A stretch of DNA of 64,000 nt from Polynucleobacter sp. MWH-Loch1C5 (GCF_018881775.1 NZ_JACVPR010000001.1:744001-808000), one strand, 5' to 3'. Shown: positions 12,723-23,986, counted from the stretch's first letter. The notes: generated from the sequence alone by a model not told the origin. Translations and numbers: made by a program.

Positions 12723-13088
12723 TTATTTCTTGAGTGCAATACCGGCCTTACGTGGGCCCTTACGTGTACGAGCATTCGTACGAGTACGCTGACCACGCAT
12801 TGGCAAGCCTTTGCGGTGACGCAAGCCACGGTAGCAGCCCAAGTCCATAAGACGCTTAATATTCATCGTGACTTCACGACGTAAGTCACCTTCTACAGCG
12901 AACTTACCTACTTCATCACGAAGTTTTTCTAAATCAGCATCTGTCAAATCTTTCACTTTTTTGTCAATAGCAACACCTGCTGCTGCGCAAATCTTGCGAG
13001 CGCGTGGTACGCCAATGCCAAAAATAGCGGTTAGACCAATAACTGTGTGTTGATGGTTCGGGATATTTACCCCTGCGATACGTGCCAT
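12723..13088 (-). CDS. rpsM: 30S ribosomal protein S13
   Basis: S13 (121 residues) sits in the 30S head and contacts 23S rRNA and the P-site tRNA. It begins [20 protein letters not shown] and contains [16 protein letters not shown] sequence ([12 protein letters not shown]), [20 protein letters not shown] and the basic end [14 protein letters not shown]. It is separated from rpmJ by 34 bases. Confidence 0.98.
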   Translation of the reverse strand: MARIAGVNIPNHQHTVIGLTAIFGIGVPRARKICAAAGVAIDKKVKDLTDADLEKLRDEVGKFAVEGDLRREVTMNIKRLMDLGCYRGLRHRKGLPMRGQRTRTNARTRKGPRKAGIALKK

Positions 13089-13122
13089 GTGTAACGTTCC
13101 TCTTGTTTGAGACGGCTTCTAA

Positions 13123-13239
13123 TTAACCCTGACGCTGCTTGTGACGAGCGTCTGAAGAACAGATCACTCGCAACACACGCTTGCGCTTAATAATTTTGCA
13201 GTTGCGGCAGATAGGCTTTACTGATGCCAACACTTTCAT
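13123..13239 (-). CDS. rpmJ: 50S ribosomal protein L36
   Basis: A 38-codon gene. The product begins [17 protein letters not shown] and ends [11 protein letters not shown]. The zinc-binding set of the C+ type is present (C11, C14, C27 and H33). It lies between infA and rpsM, the usual place at the spc/alpha operon junction. Start and stop were read directly from the sequence. Confidence 0.97.
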   Translation of the reverse strand: MKVLASVKPICRNCKIIKRKRVLRVICSSDARHKQRQG

Positions 13240-13264
13240 AATTCACCTCTTCTATAAATTGGTA

Positions 13265-13483
13265 CTACTTTGCGCGGAACACAATGCGCGCTTTTGACAA
13301 GTCATAGGGAGTTAACTCCACTGTGACCTTGTCCCCAGGCAAAATACGGATGTAGTGCATACGCATCTTGCCCGAGATGTGTCCTAAAACCACATGCCCG
13401 TTCTCTAACTTCACTCTGAACATAGCATTTGGCAAGTTTTCAACAATCTCGCCTTGCATTTGAATGACATCATCTTTTGCCAT
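13265..13483 (-). CDS. infA: Translation initiation factor IF-1
   Basis: This 72-residue OB-fold protein binds the 30S A site during initiation. It begins [20 protein letters not shown] and contains the S1-like core [20 protein letters not shown] and [22 protein letters not shown]. The length is standard. Its place between secY and rpmJ is common in Beta- and other non-enteric proteobacteria. Confidence 0.98.
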   Translation of the reverse strand: MAKDDVIQMQGEIVENLPNAMFRVKLENGHVVLGHISGKMRMHYIRILPGDKVTVELTPYDLSKARIVFRAK

Positions 13484-13492
13484 ATCGAATGC

Positions 13493-14824
13493 TTACGAAT
13501 TACCCATTTTGAAGTTGGCCTTCTTCAATAGTGAATCATATTGCTGCTGCATCACGTAAGACTGGACTTGGGCCATAAAGTCCATTGTCACTACGACAAT
13601 AATCAGCAAAGAAGTACCGCCAAAATAAAACGGCACGTTCCAACGCAACACCAAAAACTCCGGCAACAAACAAACCAGAACCATGTAGGCCGCACCTGCT
13701 AATGTCAGACGCGTCAAAATCTTGTCAATGTAGCGCGCAGTTTGATCACCTGGACGAATACCAGGAACAAAGGCACCACTCTTCTTTAAATTATCTGCAG
13801 TCTCACGGCTGTTAAAGACCATCGCTGTGTAGAAAAAGCAGAAGAAAATAATGGCTAAGGCATACATCAAGATATATACCGGCTGACCTGGCGATAAAGT
13901 AGCTGCCAAATCTTTAATAAATAAAGTCACAGGATTGCTTGTGTCACCTGCTGTAAACCAACCCGCAATCGTGGCTGGGAACAAAATAATTGAAGAGGCA
14001 AAAATCGGCGGAATCACACCAGCCATATTTAATTTCAGTGGCAAGTGTGATGACTGACCGCCATACACCTTGTTACCTACTTGACGCTTCGCGTAGTTCA
14101 CTAGAACACGGCGCTGACCACGCTCTACGAAAACCACAAAGAATGTCACCAAGGCTACGATCACCACAATGATCATCGCTGACAAGATGCTCATAGAGCC
14201 AGTTCTGACTAACTCGAACAAACCACCTAAGGCGCTTGGCAAACCAGCCGCAATACCAGCAAAGATGATGATCGAAATGCCATTACCTAAACCACGCTCT
14301 GTAATTTGCTCACCCAACCACATGAGGAACATCGTGCCAGTCACCAAAGTGATCACAGTGTTCATGCGGAAAGCAAAGCTTGGGTCAATCACTAGACCAG
14401 GTTGTGCTTCTAGTGCAATCGCGATACCCAAAGCCTGGAAAGTCGCTAGCACTAAAGTGCCATAGCGTGTGTACTGAGTAATCTTTCTTTGACCTGCTTG
14501 ACCTTCTTTTTTCAGAGTTTCAAGCGTAGGAATCACGATCGTTAACAACTGCATGATGATCGATGCAGAAATATAAGGCATGATTCCTAATGCAAAGACA
14601 GTAAAGCGTGACAATGCACCACCCGAGAACAGGTTGAACATACCCAAGATGCCACCGCTTTGGCTATTGAATAGCTGCGCTAACTGATCTGGATCGATAC
14701 CCGGAACAGGAATATGCGCACCAATGCGATAAACGATCAATGCCAATACCAAAAACACCAAGCGGCGACGTAAGTCACCAAACTTGTTGGTTTTTAGATT
14801 TGCAAAGGATCCTGAGTTAGCCAC
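13493..14824 (-). CDS. secY: Protein translocase subunit SecY
   Basis: This is the channel-forming inner-membrane subunit of the Sec translocon (443 residues, ten membrane helices). Visible marks are the plug region [37 protein letters not shown] sequence ([15 protein letters not shown]), the cytosolic loop with [13 protein letters not shown] that contacts SecA and the ribosome, and [14 protein letters not shown] near the end. It follows rplO by 20 bases. Its partner secE lies at 40428-40802. Confidence 0.98.
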   Translation of the reverse strand: MANSGSFANLKTNKFGDLRRRLVFLVLALIVYRIGAHIPVPGIDPDQLAQLFNSQSGGILGMFNLFSGGALSRFTVFALGIMPYISASIIMQLLTIVIPTLETLKKEGQAGQRKITQYTRYGTLVLATFQALGIAIALEAQPGLVIDPSFAFRMNTVITLVTGTMFLMWLGEQITERGLGNGISIIIFAGIAAGLPSALGGLFELVRTGSMSILSAMIIVVIVALVTFFVVFVERGQRRVLVNYAKRQVGNKVYGGQSSHLPLKLNMAGVIPPIFASSIILFPATIAGWFTAGDTSNPVTLFIKDLAATLSPGQPVYILMYALAIIFFCFFYTAMVFNSRETADNLKKSGAFVPGIRPGDQTARYIDKILTRLTLAGAAYMVLVCLLPEFLVLRWNVPFYFGGTSLLIIVVVTMDFMAQVQSYVMQQQYDSLLKKANFKMGNS

Positions 14825-14844
14825 TGCTGCTTACCTTTTTTACC

Positions 14845-15285
14845 TTAAGCCGCTTCTACAAACTTACCGCCAGCTGCTTCAATAGCAGCTTTAGCAGCAG
14901 CAGTTGCGTGTAAACCACGAACTGTCAATGCCATAGCGATATCACCAGTCTTGATGATCTTGACGCTCTTAGTCAAACCAGACACCAATCCGTTTTGCTT
15001 CAAAGTCACCAAATCCACTTCAGCTTGGCCGAGCTTTTGCAATGCAGCCAATGTCACTTGGCCATCAAATTGCTTGCTCAATGAAATAAAGCCACGCTTA
15101 GGTAAGCGACGATACAAAGGCATCTGACCGCCCTCGAAGCCAACTTTATGGAAACCACCTGAACGTGATTTTTGACCTTTGTGACCACGGCCAGCTGTTT
15201 TACCTAAGCCAGAACCAATGCCACGACCGACGCGACGCTTGGCGTGCTTAGCACCCGCTGCTGGTTTAATTTTATTTAGTTGCAT
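14845..15285 (-). CDS. rplO: 50S ribosomal protein L15
   Basis: L15 (146 residues) is a late-assembly protein. It begins [20 protein letters not shown] and has the glycine-rich [19 protein letters not shown] and [24 protein letters not shown] segments. It lies between rpmD and secY in the spc operon. Confidence 0.98.
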   Translation of the reverse strand: MQLNKIKPAAGAKHAKRRVGRGIGSGLGKTAGRGHKGQKSRSGGFHKVGFEGGQMPLYRRLPKRGFISLSKQFDGQVTLAALQKLGQAEVDLVTLKQNGLVSGLTKSVKIIKTGDIAMALTVRGLHATAAAKAAIEAAGGKFVEAA

Positions 15286-15302
15286 AGTAATAATTCCTAA
15301 AA

Positions 15303-15479
15303 TTAACTGATCACTTTGACCAGATAGGACACTTTATTAATCATGCCGCGTACGGCTGGCGTATCTTGTAATTCGCTCACGGAGTTCATGCGCTTCAAAC
15401 CCAAGCCACGTACTGTTGCACGGTGACTCTCACGTGTACCAATTAAGCTACGAACGAGTTGTACTTTTACTGTTGCCAT
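15303..15479 (-). CDS. rpmD: 50S ribosomal protein L30
   Basis: A 58-codon gene. The product begins [20 protein letters not shown] and contains [20 protein letters not shown] and [18 protein letters not shown]. It is the bacterial short form of L30, set between rpsE and rplO as in most spc operons. Start and stop were read directly. Confidence 0.97.
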   Translation of the reverse strand: MATVKVQLVRSLIGTRESHRATVRGLGLKRMNSVSELQDTPAVRGMINKVSYLVKVIS

Positions 15480-15496
15480 AGTTTTTACTCCTGGGA

Positions 15497-16015
15497 TTAA
15501 CCGAGGATTTCCTCCACAGTCTTACCACGCTTAGCAGCAATCTCAGAAGGTGTGCTCATCTTGCGCAAACCATCTAAAGTTGCACGAACCATGTTGTAAG
15601 GATTGGTAGAACCAATCGACTTCGCAACCACGTTCGTAATACCCATTACATCAAACACTGCACGCATTGGACCGCCTGCAATCACACCAGTACCTTCTTT
15701 AGCTGGAGAGATCAACACGCGTGATGCACCATGCTCACCCACAACAGTGTGTTGCAATGTGCCATTGCGTAAAGAAACCTTAAACATCTTGCGACGGGCT
15801 TCGTCCATAGCCTTTTGAACAGCTACTGGAACTTCTTTTGACTTACCCTTGCCCATACCGATGCCACCATCACCATCACCAACAACTGTTAGTGCAGCGA
15901 AACCGAGAATACGACCACCTTTAACAACTTTGGTGACTCGGTTAACAGCGATCATCTTCTCGCGCAAGCCATCATCACGCTCGTCAGCTTGAACCTTCGT
16001 TTGCATTTTTGCCAT
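15497..16015 (-). CDS. rpsE: 30S ribosomal protein S5
   Basis: S5 (172 residues) acts in decoding fidelity with S4 and has mRNA helicase contacts. The N-terminal dsRNA-binding domain shows [20 protein letters not shown] and [20 protein letters not shown]. The C-terminal domain has [23 protein letters not shown] and the family end TVEEILG. It follows rplR by 23 bases. Confidence 0.98.
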   Translation of the reverse strand: MAKMQTKVQADERDDGLREKMIAVNRVTKVVKGGRILGFAALTVVGDGDGGIGMGKGKSKEVPVAVQKAMDEARRKMFKVSLRNGTLQHTVVGEHGASRVLISPAKEGTGVIAGGPMRAVFDVMGITNVVAKSIGSTNPYNMVRATLDGLRKMSTPSEIAAKRGKTVEEILG

Positions 16016-16038
16016 GTTATTTCCTTGACCCTATGCGA

Positions 16039-16395
16039 TCAGAACTTAAGACCAGCTTCACGCGCTGCATCTGCAAGCGCTTTGACGCGGCCGTGATAAC
16101 GAAAACCTGAACGATCGAATGCTACTTCTGTAACACCCGCCTTCAACGCACGCTCTGCAATGGCTTTACCCACTTGCGAAGCAGCAGCACTATTGCCACC
16201 CTTACCCTCTACAGCTTTTTTAATATCTGCTTCCATGGTTGATGCAGCAGCCAATACTTTGGTACCGCATGGGCTATAGAGTTGCGCAGAAATATGTTGG
16301 TTCGAACGATGGACCGACAAGCGATGCGCCAATTGCTCAGCAATCTTGATGCGAGTTTGGCGGGCGCGGCGAACACGTGATTCATTTTTGCTCAT
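16039..16395 (-). CDS. rplR: 50S ribosomal protein L18
   Basis: L18 (118 residues) binds 5S rRNA in the central protuberance. It contains [20 protein letters not shown] and [17 protein letters not shown], and ends [26 protein letters not shown]. It starts 12 bases after the rplF stop. Confidence 0.98.
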   Translation of the reverse strand: MSKNESRVRRARQTRIKIAEQLAHRLSVHRSNQHISAQLYSPCGTKVLAAASTMEADIKKAVEGKGGNSAAASQVGKAIAERALKAGVTEVAFDRSGFRYHGRVKALADAAREAGLKF

Positions 16396-16407
16396 ATCAA
16401 TCCCCGA

Positions 16408-16941
16408 TTACTTCTTCTTAGTTTCTTTGAGGCGAACCACTTCATCCACATAACGAACACCCTTGCCCTTATAAGGCTCTGGTGGACGATACGCGCGCAC
16501 TTCAGCGGCCACTTGACCAACCTGTTGCTTGTTCGCACCTTTGATGATGATCTCTGTTTGAGATGGAGTCTCTGCCTTAATACCTGTAGGCAAGTTGTAA
16601 ACCACATCATGAGAGAAACCTAATTGCAATTTCAAAGCGTTGCCTTGAACTTGGGCACGGTAACCCACGCCAACCAAGCTCAACTTACGCTCGAAACCGG
16701 CTGTAACGCCTTTAACCATGTTGTTTACCAAAGCACGTGTTGTGCCTGATAAAGCATTAGATTCGCTTGATTCGTCTTTACAAACCACTTGCAAAACACC
16801 GTCTTGTTGCTGCACACCAACCAATGGGTGCAAAGTATGTGACAAGGTGCCCAAAGGACCTTTAACAGTCAATTGGTTTGCTGCGATTTGCACTTCTGCG
16901 CCTTTTGGTAGGGCGATAGGGCTTTTACCGACTCGTGACAT
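16408..16941 (-). CDS. rplF: 50S ribosomal protein L6
   Basis: L6 (177 residues) has two homologous domains near the factor-binding site. It begins [17 protein letters not shown] and carries the signature [18 protein letters not shown] near the C terminus. An upstream in-frame ATG at 16971 would add ten residues that overlap the rpsH stop. The start at 16941 matches the family N terminus and is preferred. Confidence 0.97.
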   Translation of the reverse strand: MSRVGKSPIALPKGAEVQIAANQLTVKGPLGTLSHTLHPLVGVQQQDGVLQVVCKDESSESNALSGTTRALVNNMVKGVTAGFERKLSLVGVGYRAQVQGNALKLQLGFSHDVVYNLPTGIKAETPSQTEIIIKGANKQQVGQVAAEVRAYRPPEPYKGKGVRYVDEVVRLKETKKK

Positions 16942-16955
16942 CTGTATCCTCCCTA

Positions 16956-17351
16956 TTAAGCGACGTAGCAAATGACTTCGCCACCCACGCCATTAGCGCG
17001 AGCTTTACGATCAGTCATCACGCCTTGTGGCGTAGAAATAATGGCAACACCCAAACCGTTCATCACTTGTGGGATGTCATGACGGCCTTTGTAAATACGC
17101 AAACCAGGTGTTGATACGCGCTCAATGCGCTCAATCACTGGACGGCCTGCGTAATATTTCAGGCTGATATTTAAAACAGGTTTAGCCGCATCTCCAGCTA
17201 CTTCAAAACTGTCGATATAACCTTCGTCTTTTAGAACGTTGGCAATAGCAACTTTAAGTTTTGATGATGGCATGGACACTGCTGACTTCTGCACCGCTTG
17301 CGCGTTGCGGATTCTAGTCAACATGTCGGCGATTGGATCGCTGATACTCAT
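16956..17351 (-). CDS. rpsH: 30S ribosomal protein S8
   Basis: S8 (131 residues) is a primary 16S rRNA binder and the spc operon repressor in E. coli. It begins [20 protein letters not shown] and contains [19 protein letters not shown] and the C-terminal [19 protein letters not shown]. It follows rpsN by 23 bases. Confidence 0.98.
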   Translation of the reverse strand: MSISDPIADMLTRIRNAQAVQKSAVSMPSSKLKVAIANVLKDEGYIDSFEVAGDAAKPVLNISLKYYAGRPVIERIERVSTPGLRIYKGRHDIPQVMNGLGVAIISTPQGVMTDRKARANGVGGEVICYVA

Positions 17352-17374
17352 GAGTTCTCCTAATCTTTCGCCGC

Positions 17375-17680
17375 TTACCAGCTGGCCTTAGTTACACCAG
17401 GGATCTCGCCACGGAAGGCGATTTCACGGATTTTGTTACGGGCCAAGCCGAATTTGCGGAAGGTGCCACGTGGACGACCTGTCAATGCACAGCGGTTACG
17501 CTGGCGTGTTGGGCTTGAGTTACGAGGAAGCTCTTGCAACTTCAAACGAGCTTCAAATCTTTCTTCTTCGCTCTTAGAGACGTCTTCGATAATCGCCTTG
17601 AGCTCAGCACGCTTGGCAGCATACTTCGCCACGATACGGGCGCGCTTCTTTTCGCGTTCAATCAATGCTAATTTAGCCAC
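17375..17680 (-). CDS. rpsN: 30S ribosomal protein S14 (zinc-independent form)
   Basis: S14 (101 residues) is the long form without a CXXC zinc motif. The body is rich in Lys/Arg/Glu and the C-terminal half has the signature [20 protein letters not shown], followed by [25 protein letters not shown] sequence. It lies between rplE and rpsH. Confidence 0.98.
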   Translation of the reverse strand: MAKLALIEREKKRARIVAKYAAKRAELKAIIEDVSKSEEERFEARLKLQELPRNSSPTRQRNRCALTGRPRGTFRKFGLARNKIREIAFRGEIPGVTKASW

Positions 17681-17689
17681 GATGACCTC

Positions 17690-18232
17690 TTAATTGCGGA
17701 ATGGGAATTTAAAGGCTGCCAACAAAGCTTTTGCTTCGTCGTCAGATTTAGCAGTCGTAGTAATACTGATGTTCAAACCACGCAACGCATCGATCTTGTC
17801 ATACTCGATCTCTGGGAAAATGATCTGTTCTTTAACACCAATGTTGTAGTTACCACGACCATCAAATGCCTTACCAGAGATACCGCGGAAATCGCGAACA
17901 CGTGGCAAAGCAACTGTGATGAAACGGTCCAAGAACTCATACATGATCTGACCGCGCAATGTCACCATTGCACCGATCGGATAACCTTGACGAATCTTGA
18001 AACCCGCAATCGCTTTACGAGCTTTAGTCACTACAGGTTTTTGACCAGCAATCTTGGTCAAATCACCTACAGCGTGCTCGATAACTTTTTTGTCGTTCAC
18101 TGCTTCACCCAAACCCATGTTCAAGGTAATTTTGGTGATGCGTGGAACTTCCATAACTGACTTGTAACCGAACTTCTTCATGAGCTCAGCTGCAACTTTT
18201 TCTTTGTAGAAGGCTTGTAAACGTGCTGACAT
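17690..18232 (-). CDS. rplE: 50S ribosomal protein L5
   Basis: L5 (180 residues) binds 5S rRNA and contacts the P-site tRNA. Conserved segments are [58 protein letters not shown] and the family C terminus [12 protein letters not shown]. It follows rplX by 20 bases. Confidence 0.98.
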   Translation of the reverse strand: MSARLQAFYKEKVAAELMKKFGYKSVMEVPRITKITLNMGLGEAVNDKKVIEHAVGDLTKIAGQKPVVTKARKAIAGFKIRQGYPIGAMVTLRGQIMYEFLDRFITVALPRVRDFRGISGKAFDGRGNYNIGVKEQIIFPEIEYDKIDALRGLNISITTTAKSDDEAKALLAAFKFPFRN

Positions 18233-18252
18233 ATTGATATCTATCCTCTGAA

Positions 18253-18561
18253 TTAGGCGGCCAACTCGGCGCCAGTTGTCTTGAGGTAGCGAACCTTCTT
18301 ACCGTCAGCAACTTTGATGCCAACACGAGATGGTTTGCCGTTTGCGTCTACCAAAGCCACGTTAGAAACATCGATCGGCATTGTCTTATCAACAACACCG
18401 CCTGTAGCACCCGTTGCTGGGTTTGGCTTGGTATGTTTTTTGTAAACGTTTACACCCTCGATTAGCAATTTGCCTTCGAGAACTTGGGTAACCGTACCTT
18501 TTTTACCTTTATCACGACCTGTGATTACAACCACTTGGTCACCTTTACGAATCTTGTTCAT
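18253..18561 (-). CDS. rplX: 50S ribosomal protein L24
   Basis: L24 (102 residues) starts 50S assembly by binding the 5' domain of 23S rRNA. It begins [20 protein letters not shown] and has the KOW motif [19 protein letters not shown], followed by KKHTKPNP. It follows rplN by 15 bases. Confidence 0.98.
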   Translation of the reverse strand: MNKIRKGDQVVVITGRDKGKKGTVTQVLEGKLLIEGVNVYKKHTKPNPATGATGGVVDKTMPIDVSNVALVDANGKPSRVGIKVADGKKVRYLKTTGAELAA

Positions 18562-18576
18562 ATCGACCCCTAACCC

Positions 18577-18945
18577 TTAAATCACTTCTGGCGCGAGTGA
18601 AACGATCTTCATGAAACGCTCAGTACGCAACTCACGTGTTACTGGGCCGAAAATACGTGTACCAATCGGCTCTAATTTTGCGTTAAGCAAAACTGCCGCG
18701 TTAGTATCAAATTTGATCAATGAACCGTCTGGACGACGAACACCTTTAGCGGTGCGTACGACCACGGCGTTATAAATATCACCTTTTTTTACACGGCCAC
18801 GAGGTGCTGCGTCTTTCACGCTGACCTTGATGATGTCGCCAATGCTGGCATAACGACGCTTAGAACCACCAAGCACCTTAATACACATCACTTCGCGGGC
18901 ACCAGTGTTATCGGCGACCTCTAGTCTGCTTTCAGTTTGAATCAT
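18577..18945 (-). CDS. rplN: 50S ribosomal protein L14
   Basis: L14 (122 residues) contacts the 30S subunit at bridge B8. It begins [20 protein letters not shown] and contains [20 protein letters not shown] and [11 protein letters not shown]. It is the first gene of the spc operon segment. A 196-base gap upstream carries a consensus-like promoter and leader hairpin, listed separately, so transcription probably restarts here. Confidence 0.98.
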   Translation of the reverse strand: MIQTESRLEVADNTGAREVMCIKVLGGSKRRYASIGDIIKVSVKDAAPRGRVKKGDIYNAVVVRTAKGVRRPDGSLIKFDTNAAVLLNAKLEPIGTRIFGPVTRELRTERFMKIVSLAPEVI

Positions 18946-19065
18946 TTTTTATTTCCCCAACTTGAGTACCAATTACGGCAATCAGTCTTGGTTCCGTTGA
19001 GGGGCCTTGGCTTGATCGACTGAGTCAGATCTCACTTGAGCCCCGGATTAAACTACCGAATCAAT

Positions 19066-19090
19066 CTTTCCACCCAAAGGTGGAAAGCCC
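19066..19090 (-). promoter_or_regulatory. Start-site module and 5' leader hairpin of the spc operon
   Basis: Three bases after the -10 box lies GGGCTTTCCA (19090-19081). It runs into a perfect 9-bp hairpin CTTTCCACC/GGTGGAAAG with a TTTG loop (19066-19087). The transcript would start at or within this hairpin. The same module occurs before rplC. Confidence 0.6.
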
Positions 19091-19093
19091 TCT

Positions 19094-19122
19094 ACTATAG
19101 CAGGCTTGTGAGAATCCCACAA
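19094..19122 (-). promoter_or_regulatory. Promoter for rplN (spc operon)
   Basis: -35 TTGTGG (19122-19117), 17-base spacer, -10 TATAGT (19099-19094), followed by a G-rich discriminator AGAGGGC. The spacing is exact for sigma-70. The GC-rich discriminator is the kind seen at stringently controlled promoters, an inference only. Confidence 0.7.
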
Positions 19123-19141
19123 GCCCGTTTTAATCTACTAC

Positions 19142-19408
19142 TTAAACTGCCTTAGCTGCTTCGACCAAACGTGTCACAACCCAAGACTTTGAGCGTGAAA
19201 TAGGTTTGGACTCAGAAATCTCTACAGTATCGCCCTGCTTGAACTGATTAGTTTCATCATGAGCATGATACTTCTTTGATTTTGCTACATATTTTCCATA
19301 GATTGGGTGCTTAACGCGACGCTCAACCAAGACTGTGACAGTCTTTTGCATCTTGTCGCTCACCACACGACCAATCAATGTACGGCGTAATTTAGTCGTT
19401 TCAGTCAT
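19142..19408 (-). CDS. rpsQ: 30S ribosomal protein S17
   Basis: S17 (88 residues) is an OB-fold primary 16S rRNA binder. It contains [40 protein letters not shown] and [14 protein letters not shown]. Its start overlaps the rpmC stop by one base, indicating coupling. It is the last gene of the S10 operon segment before the 196-base gap. Confidence 0.98.
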   Translation of the reverse strand: MTETTKLRRTLIGRVVSDKMQKTVTVLVERRVKHPIYGKYVAKSKKYHAHDETNQFKQGDTVEISESKPISRSKSWVVTRLVEAAKAV

Positions 19409-19599
19409 TATTTGCTCGCTTTCTGGGCCAATACAGTCTTCACGCGCGCTATGTCACGCTTCACTTTGCCCAATTGGCTTGTGTCTTGAAGCTGCTGAGT
19501 GCCTTTTTGCATACGCAACTTGAACTGAGCTTTTAACAACTCAGACAATTCTTGGTTTAAAGATGCCACATCTTTAGCTTGTAATTCGGAGGCTTTCAT
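19408..19599 (-). CDS. rpmC: 50S ribosomal protein L29
   Basis: L29 (63 residues) sits at the exit tunnel near L23. It begins [20 protein letters not shown] and has the family motif [20 protein letters not shown] and [13 protein letters not shown]. It lies 15 bases after rplP and overlaps rpsQ by one base. Confidence 0.98.
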   Translation of the reverse strand: MKASELQAKDVASLNQELSELLKAQFKLRMQKGTQQLQDTSQLGKVKRDIARVKTVLAQKASK

Positions 19600-19614
19600 T
19601 TTTCCCGTCCCAAA

Positions 19615-20031
19615 TTAAGCGCCGATCTGGCGCACAACAAATGTAGTCTGGATAGGCAACTTAGCGGCGGCCAATCTAAAAGCCTCGCGCGCCAAAGTTT
19701 CATCCACACCGTCCATCTCGTATAAAACCTTGCCTGGTTGAATCTCGGCAACGTAGTACTCTGGATTACCTTTACCATTACCCATACGAACTTCTGCAGG
19801 CTTCTGAGAAATTGGCTTGTCTGGGAAAATACGAATCCAAATACGACCACCACGCTTAATATGACGTGTCATCGCACGACGTGCGGATTCGATTTGACGT
19901 GCAGTCAAGCGACCACGGCCAACAGCTTTCAAGCCAAAGTCACCAAAGGCAACTGTACTACCACGTGTAGCAACACCGGTATTACGACCTTTTTGCTCTT
20001 TACGGTACTTACGACGTTTTGGTTGCAACAT
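19615..20031 (-). CDS. rplP: 50S ribosomal protein L16
   Basis: L16 (138 residues) helps position A-site tRNA. It begins [20 protein letters not shown] and contains [20 protein letters not shown] and [20 protein letters not shown]. It starts two bases after the rpsC stop. Confidence 0.98.
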   Translation of the reverse strand: MLQPKRRKYRKEQKGRNTGVATRGSTVAFGDFGLKAVGRGRLTARQIESARRAMTRHIKRGGRIWIRIFPDKPISQKPAEVRMGNGKGNPEYYVAEIQPGKVLYEMDGVDETLAREAFRLAAAKLPIQTTFVVRQIGA

Positions 20032-20033
20032 AA

Positions 20034-20849
20034 TTATTCTCCAGCCTTATCTGCAGCAGGCTTTGTGACCTTACGCACACGCTTAACTGCTGGTTTAGCT
20101 TCTGCAGACTTCTCACCGTCTTCTTTAGCTTTGCGCGGAGCGCGGGTAGCTGGACGACGAGCTTTCTTTTCTTGTTCAACTTCTGGTGCAGCAGCAGGTG
20201 CAACGGCATTAATATCTGTGCGACCTAATGTGTCACCTTTGTAAACCCATACCTTCACACCGATGATGCCGTATGTAGTTTCTGCTTCTGAAGTTGCGTA
20301 CTCAATATCAGCCTTCAGTGTATGAAGAGGTACACGACCTTCACGATACCATTCGGTACGCGCAATCTCAGCACCATTCAAACGGCCTGAGCTCATGATC
20401 TTGATACCTTGTGCACCCAAACGCATCGCGCTTTGCATCGCACGCTTCATTGCACGACGGAACATAATGCGCTTTTCGAGCTGCTGAGTAATTGAGTCAG
20501 CAATCAACTGCGCATCAACTTCAGGCTTACGAATTTCTTCGATATTGACGTGTACAGGTACACCCATGCGCTTTTGCAACTCTTTGCGCAATACTTCAAT
20601 ATCTTCACCTTTTTTACCAATCACAACACCTGGACGTGAGCTATAAATAGTGATCTTGGCGTTCTTTGCAGGACGCTCAATCACTACCTTGCTGACAGAT
20701 GCATTCTTTAATTTCTTCTTGAGGTAGCTACGAACTTCCGCATCTTCTTGCAACATTTTTGCAAAGTCGTTGCTGTTGGCGTACCAACGTGAAGTCCAGT
20801 TACGGCTTACCGAGAGACGAAATCCGGTTGGATGAATTTTCTGACCCAT
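20034..20849 (-). CDS. rpsC: 30S ribosomal protein S3 with extended basic tail
   Basis: S3 lines the mRNA entry tunnel. It begins [20 protein letters not shown]; the KH domain shows [20 protein letters not shown], and the C-terminal domain shows [13 protein letters not shown]. The protein is 271 residues, about 40 longer than the E. coli protein. The excess is a low-complexity Ala/Pro/Lys/Arg tail (about residues 218-271) with [15 protein letters not shown] and repeats of Lys-Pro-Ala. Betaproteobacterial S3 proteins often carry such tails, so it is probably genuine. Confidence 0.98.
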   Translation of the reverse strand: MGQKIHPTGFRLSVSRNWTSRWYANSNDFAKMLQEDAEVRSYLKKKLKNASVSKVVIERPAKNAKITIYSSRPGVVIGKKGEDIEVLRKELQKRMGVPVHVNIEEIRKPEVDAQLIADSITQQLEKRIMFRRAMKRAMQSAMRLGAQGIKIMSSGRLNGAEIARTEWYREGRVPLHTLKADIEYATSEAETTYGIIGVKVWVYKGDTLGRTDINAVAPAAAPEVEQEKKARRPATRAPRKAKEDGEKSAEAKPAVKRVRKVTKPAADKAGE

Positions 20850-20858
20850 GTCTCTTCC

Positions 20859-21191
20859 TTAGTTGCTCAAAGTCACAGTAATGTGACAGGTTTGCTTTTC
20901 AATACGATTGCCACGGCCCTTCGCACGCGCTGTGAAACGCTTGAGCGATGTTGCCTTGTCAACTGTGACGGCTTTAACTTTGAGCTCATCAATATCAGCG
21001 CCCAAGTTATGCTCCGCATTGGCGATAGCAGACTCGACGACTTTCTTCATGATGAACGCAGCCTTTTTAGGGCTAAAAGTCAGAATGTTCAATGCACGTG
21101 CAATTGGCAAACCACGGATTTGGTCAGCAACCAAACGTGTCTTTTGCGCAGAAATGTGTGCACCACGGTGAATAGCTTTAGATTCCATCAT
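20859..21191 (-). CDS. rplV: 50S ribosomal protein L22
   Basis: L22 (110 residues) lines the exit tunnel with its extended loop. It contains [43 protein letters not shown] and the loop-end motif [20 protein letters not shown] with HITVTLS at the end. It lies between rpsS and rpsC. Confidence 0.98.
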   Translation of the reverse strand: MMESKAIHRGAHISAQKTRLVADQIRGLPIARALNILTFSPKKAAFIMKKVVESAIANAEHNLGADIDELKVKAVTVDKATSLKRFTARAKGRGNRIEKQTCHITVTLSN

Positions 21192-21198
21192 AGTCCTC

Positions 21199-21474
21199 TT
21201 ACTTCTTCGCCTTCTTATCGGCTGCGTGACCCTTGAATGTGCGTGTCAACGCAAATTCACCTAACTTGTGGCCAACCATGTTTTCAGTTACATAAACAGG
21301 TACGTGCTGACGACCGTTATGAACTGCAATAGTCAAACCAATGAAGTCAGGCAGAATGGTCGAACGACGTGACCATGTCTTAATAGGCTTCTTGTCTTTG
21401 TTGGCCACTGCATTTTCAACCTTCTTAACAAGGCTGGCTTCGCAGAATGGTCCTTTTTTAGCTGAGCGCGTCAT
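21199..21474 (-). CDS. rpsS: 30S ribosomal protein S19
   Basis: S19 (91 residues) is in the 30S head next to S13. It begins [20 protein letters not shown] and contains [20 protein letters not shown] and [20 protein letters not shown]. It follows rplB by 18 bases. Confidence 0.98.
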   Translation of the reverse strand: MTRSAKKGPFCEASLVKKVENAVANKDKKPIKTWSRRSTILPDFIGLTIAVHNGRQHVPVYVTENMVGHKLGEFALTRTFKGHAADKKAKK

Positions 21475-21492
21475 ATTTATATCCTCAATCGA

Positions 21493-22323
21493 TTAGCGCT
21501 TTTGACGACGTTGAGCAATCATGCTCGTCGTACGCTTGTTGCGACGTGTTCTATAACCCTTCGTTGGAGTACCCCATGGTGATACAGGTACACGACCCTC
21601 ACCAGTACGGCCTTCACCACCACCATGTGGGTGATCGACTGGGTTCATGGCCACACCACGAACTGTTGGACGAATACCACGCCAACGTGTTGCACCAGCT
21701 TTACCAATCTGACGCAAGCTGTGCTCTTCATTGCCCACTTCACCGATCGTGGCACGACACTCGATGTGTACACGACGTACTTCACCAGAGCGCAAACGCA
21801 CCTGACCGTAAACACCTTCACGCGCGAGCAACACTGCAGAAGCGCCGGCAGAACGAACCATCTGCGCACCTTTACCTGGCAACATTTCTACACAGTGAAT
21901 TGTGCTACCCACTGGAATGTTACGAATCGGTAAGTTGTTACCCACTTTGATCGGAGCCTCAGCACCGTTCATGATTGCTTGACCAACCACTGCGCCTTTA
22001 GGAGCAATGATGTAGCGACGCTCACCGTCTGCATAACATAGCAAAGCTAAGTTAGCGCTACGGTTAGGGTCGTATTCCAAGCGCTCAATCTTTGCTGGAA
22101 TACCGTCTTTGTCGTTACGCTTAAAGTCAACAACACGATAGTGATGCTTATGACCACCACCCTTATGACGGGTTGTGATGTGACCGTTGTTGTTACGACC
22201 TGATTTCTGATGTTGTGGCTCTAACAAACCAGCAAAAGGTTTACCTTTATGCAGGTCTGGGTTGACCACTTTCACCATGGAACGACGTCCTGGTGAAGTC
22301 GGTTTAGTTTTCATTAGCGGCAT
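21493..22323 (-). CDS. rplB: 50S ribosomal protein L2
   Basis: L2 (276 residues) is needed for subunit joining and peptidyl transfer. It shows [20 protein letters not shown] near the N terminus and the signature [17 protein letters not shown] near the C terminus, with the conserved catalytic-site histidine. It starts two bases after the rplW stop. Confidence 0.98.
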   Translation of the reverse strand: MPLMKTKPTSPGRRSMVKVVNPDLHKGKPFAGLLEPQHQKSGRNNNGHITTRHKGGGHKHHYRVVDFKRNDKDGIPAKIERLEYDPNRSANLALLCYADGERRYIIAPKGAVVGQAIMNGAEAPIKVGNNLPIRNIPVGSTIHCVEMLPGKGAQMVRSAGASAVLLAREGVYGQVRLRSGEVRRVHIECRATIGEVGNEEHSLRQIGKAGATRWRGIRPTVRGVAMNPVDHPHGGGEGRTGEGRVPVSPWGTPTKGYRTRRNKRTTSMIAQRRQKR

Positions 22324-22325
22324 GA

Positions 22326-22640
22326 TTACTTAGCCTCCGCTTCAAAATTGATTTCTTGACCTGGCTTCAAAGATACATAAGCCTTCTTCGTGTGGTCACG
22401 ACGACCTTCAAAACGGCCAAAGCGCTTAGCTTTACCTTTTTGATTCACGACCTGAACAGACTCAACTTCTACTTTGAAGAGAAGTTCAACGGCAGCTTTG
22501 ATTTCCAATTTGTTGGCATCACGAGCGACTTGGAAAACCACTTGCTCATTCTTTTCAGCAACTTGAGTTGCCTTCTCAGAAATCACTGGGCCTAACAAGA
22601 CCTGCATCAAGCGATGATCATTTTTACGAGTTGCGATCAT
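22326..22640 (-). CDS. rplW: 50S ribosomal protein L23
   Basis: L23 (104 residues) sits at the tunnel exit and docks trigger factor and SRP. It contains [24 protein letters not shown] sequence ([11 protein letters not shown]), [21 protein letters not shown] and the [15 protein letters not shown] end. Its ATG overlaps the rplD stop by four bases, indicating coupling. Confidence 0.98.
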   Translation of the reverse strand: MIATRKNDHRLMQVLLGPVISEKATQVAEKNEQVVFQVARDANKLEIKAAVELLFKVEVESVQVVNQKGKAKRFGRFEGRRDHTKKAYVSLKPGQEINFEAEAK

Positions 22641-23257
22641 TTGAGCATCTCCTCAATCTTTGCAACAGCTGGCTTCATGATCAAAACCTTTTGGAAATGA
22701 ATCAATGACAAAGGATCAGCATGTTGTGCTTCTACGACAGCAACTTTGTGCAAGTTACGTGAAGCCAAATACAGGTTCTCATCAACCTTATCAGCGATGA
22801 TGAGTACAGACTCAAGACCCATCGCTTTTACTTTTTCAGCCAAGAGTTTTGTTTTTGGTGCTTCAACAGCGAAATTCTCAACAATGTTCAAACGACCTTC
22901 GCGGGCCAATTGAGAGAAGATTGAACGCATACCTGCGCGATACATCTTCTTGTTCACTTTGTGTGAGAAATTTTCTTCTGGAGAGTTCGGGAAGATACGA
23001 CCACCGCCACGCCACAATGGTGAGGATGACATACCGGCACGAGCACGGCCTGTACCCTTCTGGCGGAATGGCTTAGCAGTTGTATGCTTAACTTGTTGAC
23101 GATCTTTCTGAGCACGATTACCACTACGAGCATTTGCTTGATAAGCCACCACGATCTGGTGAATCAAGGCCTCGTTGTACTCACGCTCGAAAACCTCTGG
23201 AGAGGCATTCACGCCTGCACCTAGTTTTCCGTCAGCTTGTAGGAGCTTTAATTCCAT
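22637..23257 (-). CDS. rplD: 50S ribosomal protein L4
   Basis: L4 (206 residues) lines the exit tunnel and in E. coli represses the S10 operon. It contains [16 protein letters not shown] sequence ([20 protein letters not shown]), [20 protein letters not shown] and [20 protein letters not shown]. It lies 11 bases after rplC. Whether L4-mediated control exists here is unknown. Confidence 0.98.
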   Translation of the reverse strand: MELKLLQADGKLGAGVNASPEVFEREYNEALIHQIVVAYQANARSGNRAQKDRQQVKHTTAKPFRQKGTGRARAGMSSSPLWRGGGRIFPNSPEENFSHKVNKKMYRAGMRSIFSQLAREGRLNIVENFAVEAPKTKLLAEKVKAMGLESVLIIADKVDENLYLASRNLHKVAVVEAQHADPLSLIHFQKVLIMKPAVAKIEEMLK

Positions 23258-23268
23258 CTGTGCGCTCC

Positions 23269-23919
23269 TTATTTGCTAGCAGCAGCTTTCACTGCTGGAG
23301 TAATAATGACTTTACCGCCACGTGAGCCAGGCACTGCGCCTTTAACGAGCAACAATTTGCGCTCAGCATCTACACGGGCAACCTCGAGATTTTGCACAGT
23401 ACGTGTCACGTCACCCAAGTGGCCTGTCATGCGCTTACCTGGGAAAACACGACCTGGGTCTTGGGCCATACCAATAGAGCCAGGAACATTATGTGAACGT
23501 GAGTTACCGTGAGTCGCACGACCAGAACCGAAGTGGTAACGCTTGATAGTACCTGCGTAACCCTTACCGATTGTCGTACCTTGAATATCTACCTTTTGAC
23601 CAACGGCAAAAGTATCAACGCCAATAACGTCGCCTACTTTTAATTCGCTAGCTTTAGCAGAATCAATACGGAATTCATTAAGTGCACTACCGGCTAAAAC
23701 ACCAGCCTTGGCAAAGTGCCCAGCTTGTGGTTTTGTAACACGGGTAGCGCGACGAGTACCGAATGCTAACTGAACAGCTGTATAACCGTCCGTTTCATCG
23801 GTTTTAATTTGCGCAATGCGGTTATCGCTTACGTCGATAACTGTGACCGGCACGGCATCGCCTTCCTCTGTAAAGAGGCGGGTCATACCTACCTTGCGGC
23901 CGATTAAGCCTAGGCTCAT
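23269..23919 (-). CDS. rplC: 50S ribosomal protein L3
   Basis: L3 (216 residues) reaches the peptidyl transferase centre. It begins [20 protein letters not shown] and carries the signature [20 protein letters not shown] and [15 protein letters not shown]. It is separated from rpsJ by a 146-base gap with a consensus-like promoter and leader hairpin, so rpsJ may be uncoupled from the rest of the S10 operon. Confidence 0.98.
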   Translation of the reverse strand: MSLGLIGRKVGMTRLFTEEGDAVPVTVIDVSDNRIAQIKTDETDGYTAVQLAFGTRRATRVTKPQAGHFAKAGVLAGSALNEFRIDSAKASELKVGDVIGVDTFAVGQKVDIQGTTIGKGYAGTIKRYHFGSGRATHGNSRSHNVPGSIGMAQDPGRVFPGKRMTGHLGDVTRTVQNLEVARVDAERKLLLVKGAVPGSRGGKVIITPAVKAAASK

Positions 23920-23986
23920 ATCATTACTCCAGTGCTAACTACGATTGGTTAGCGGAAATTAAAAATATTGCTTTAAAAACAACAAG

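Noticed and set aside
16942..16971. Ten-residue extension of L6
   Set aside because: It overlaps rps[10 protein letters not shown] at 16941 is the family N terminus.
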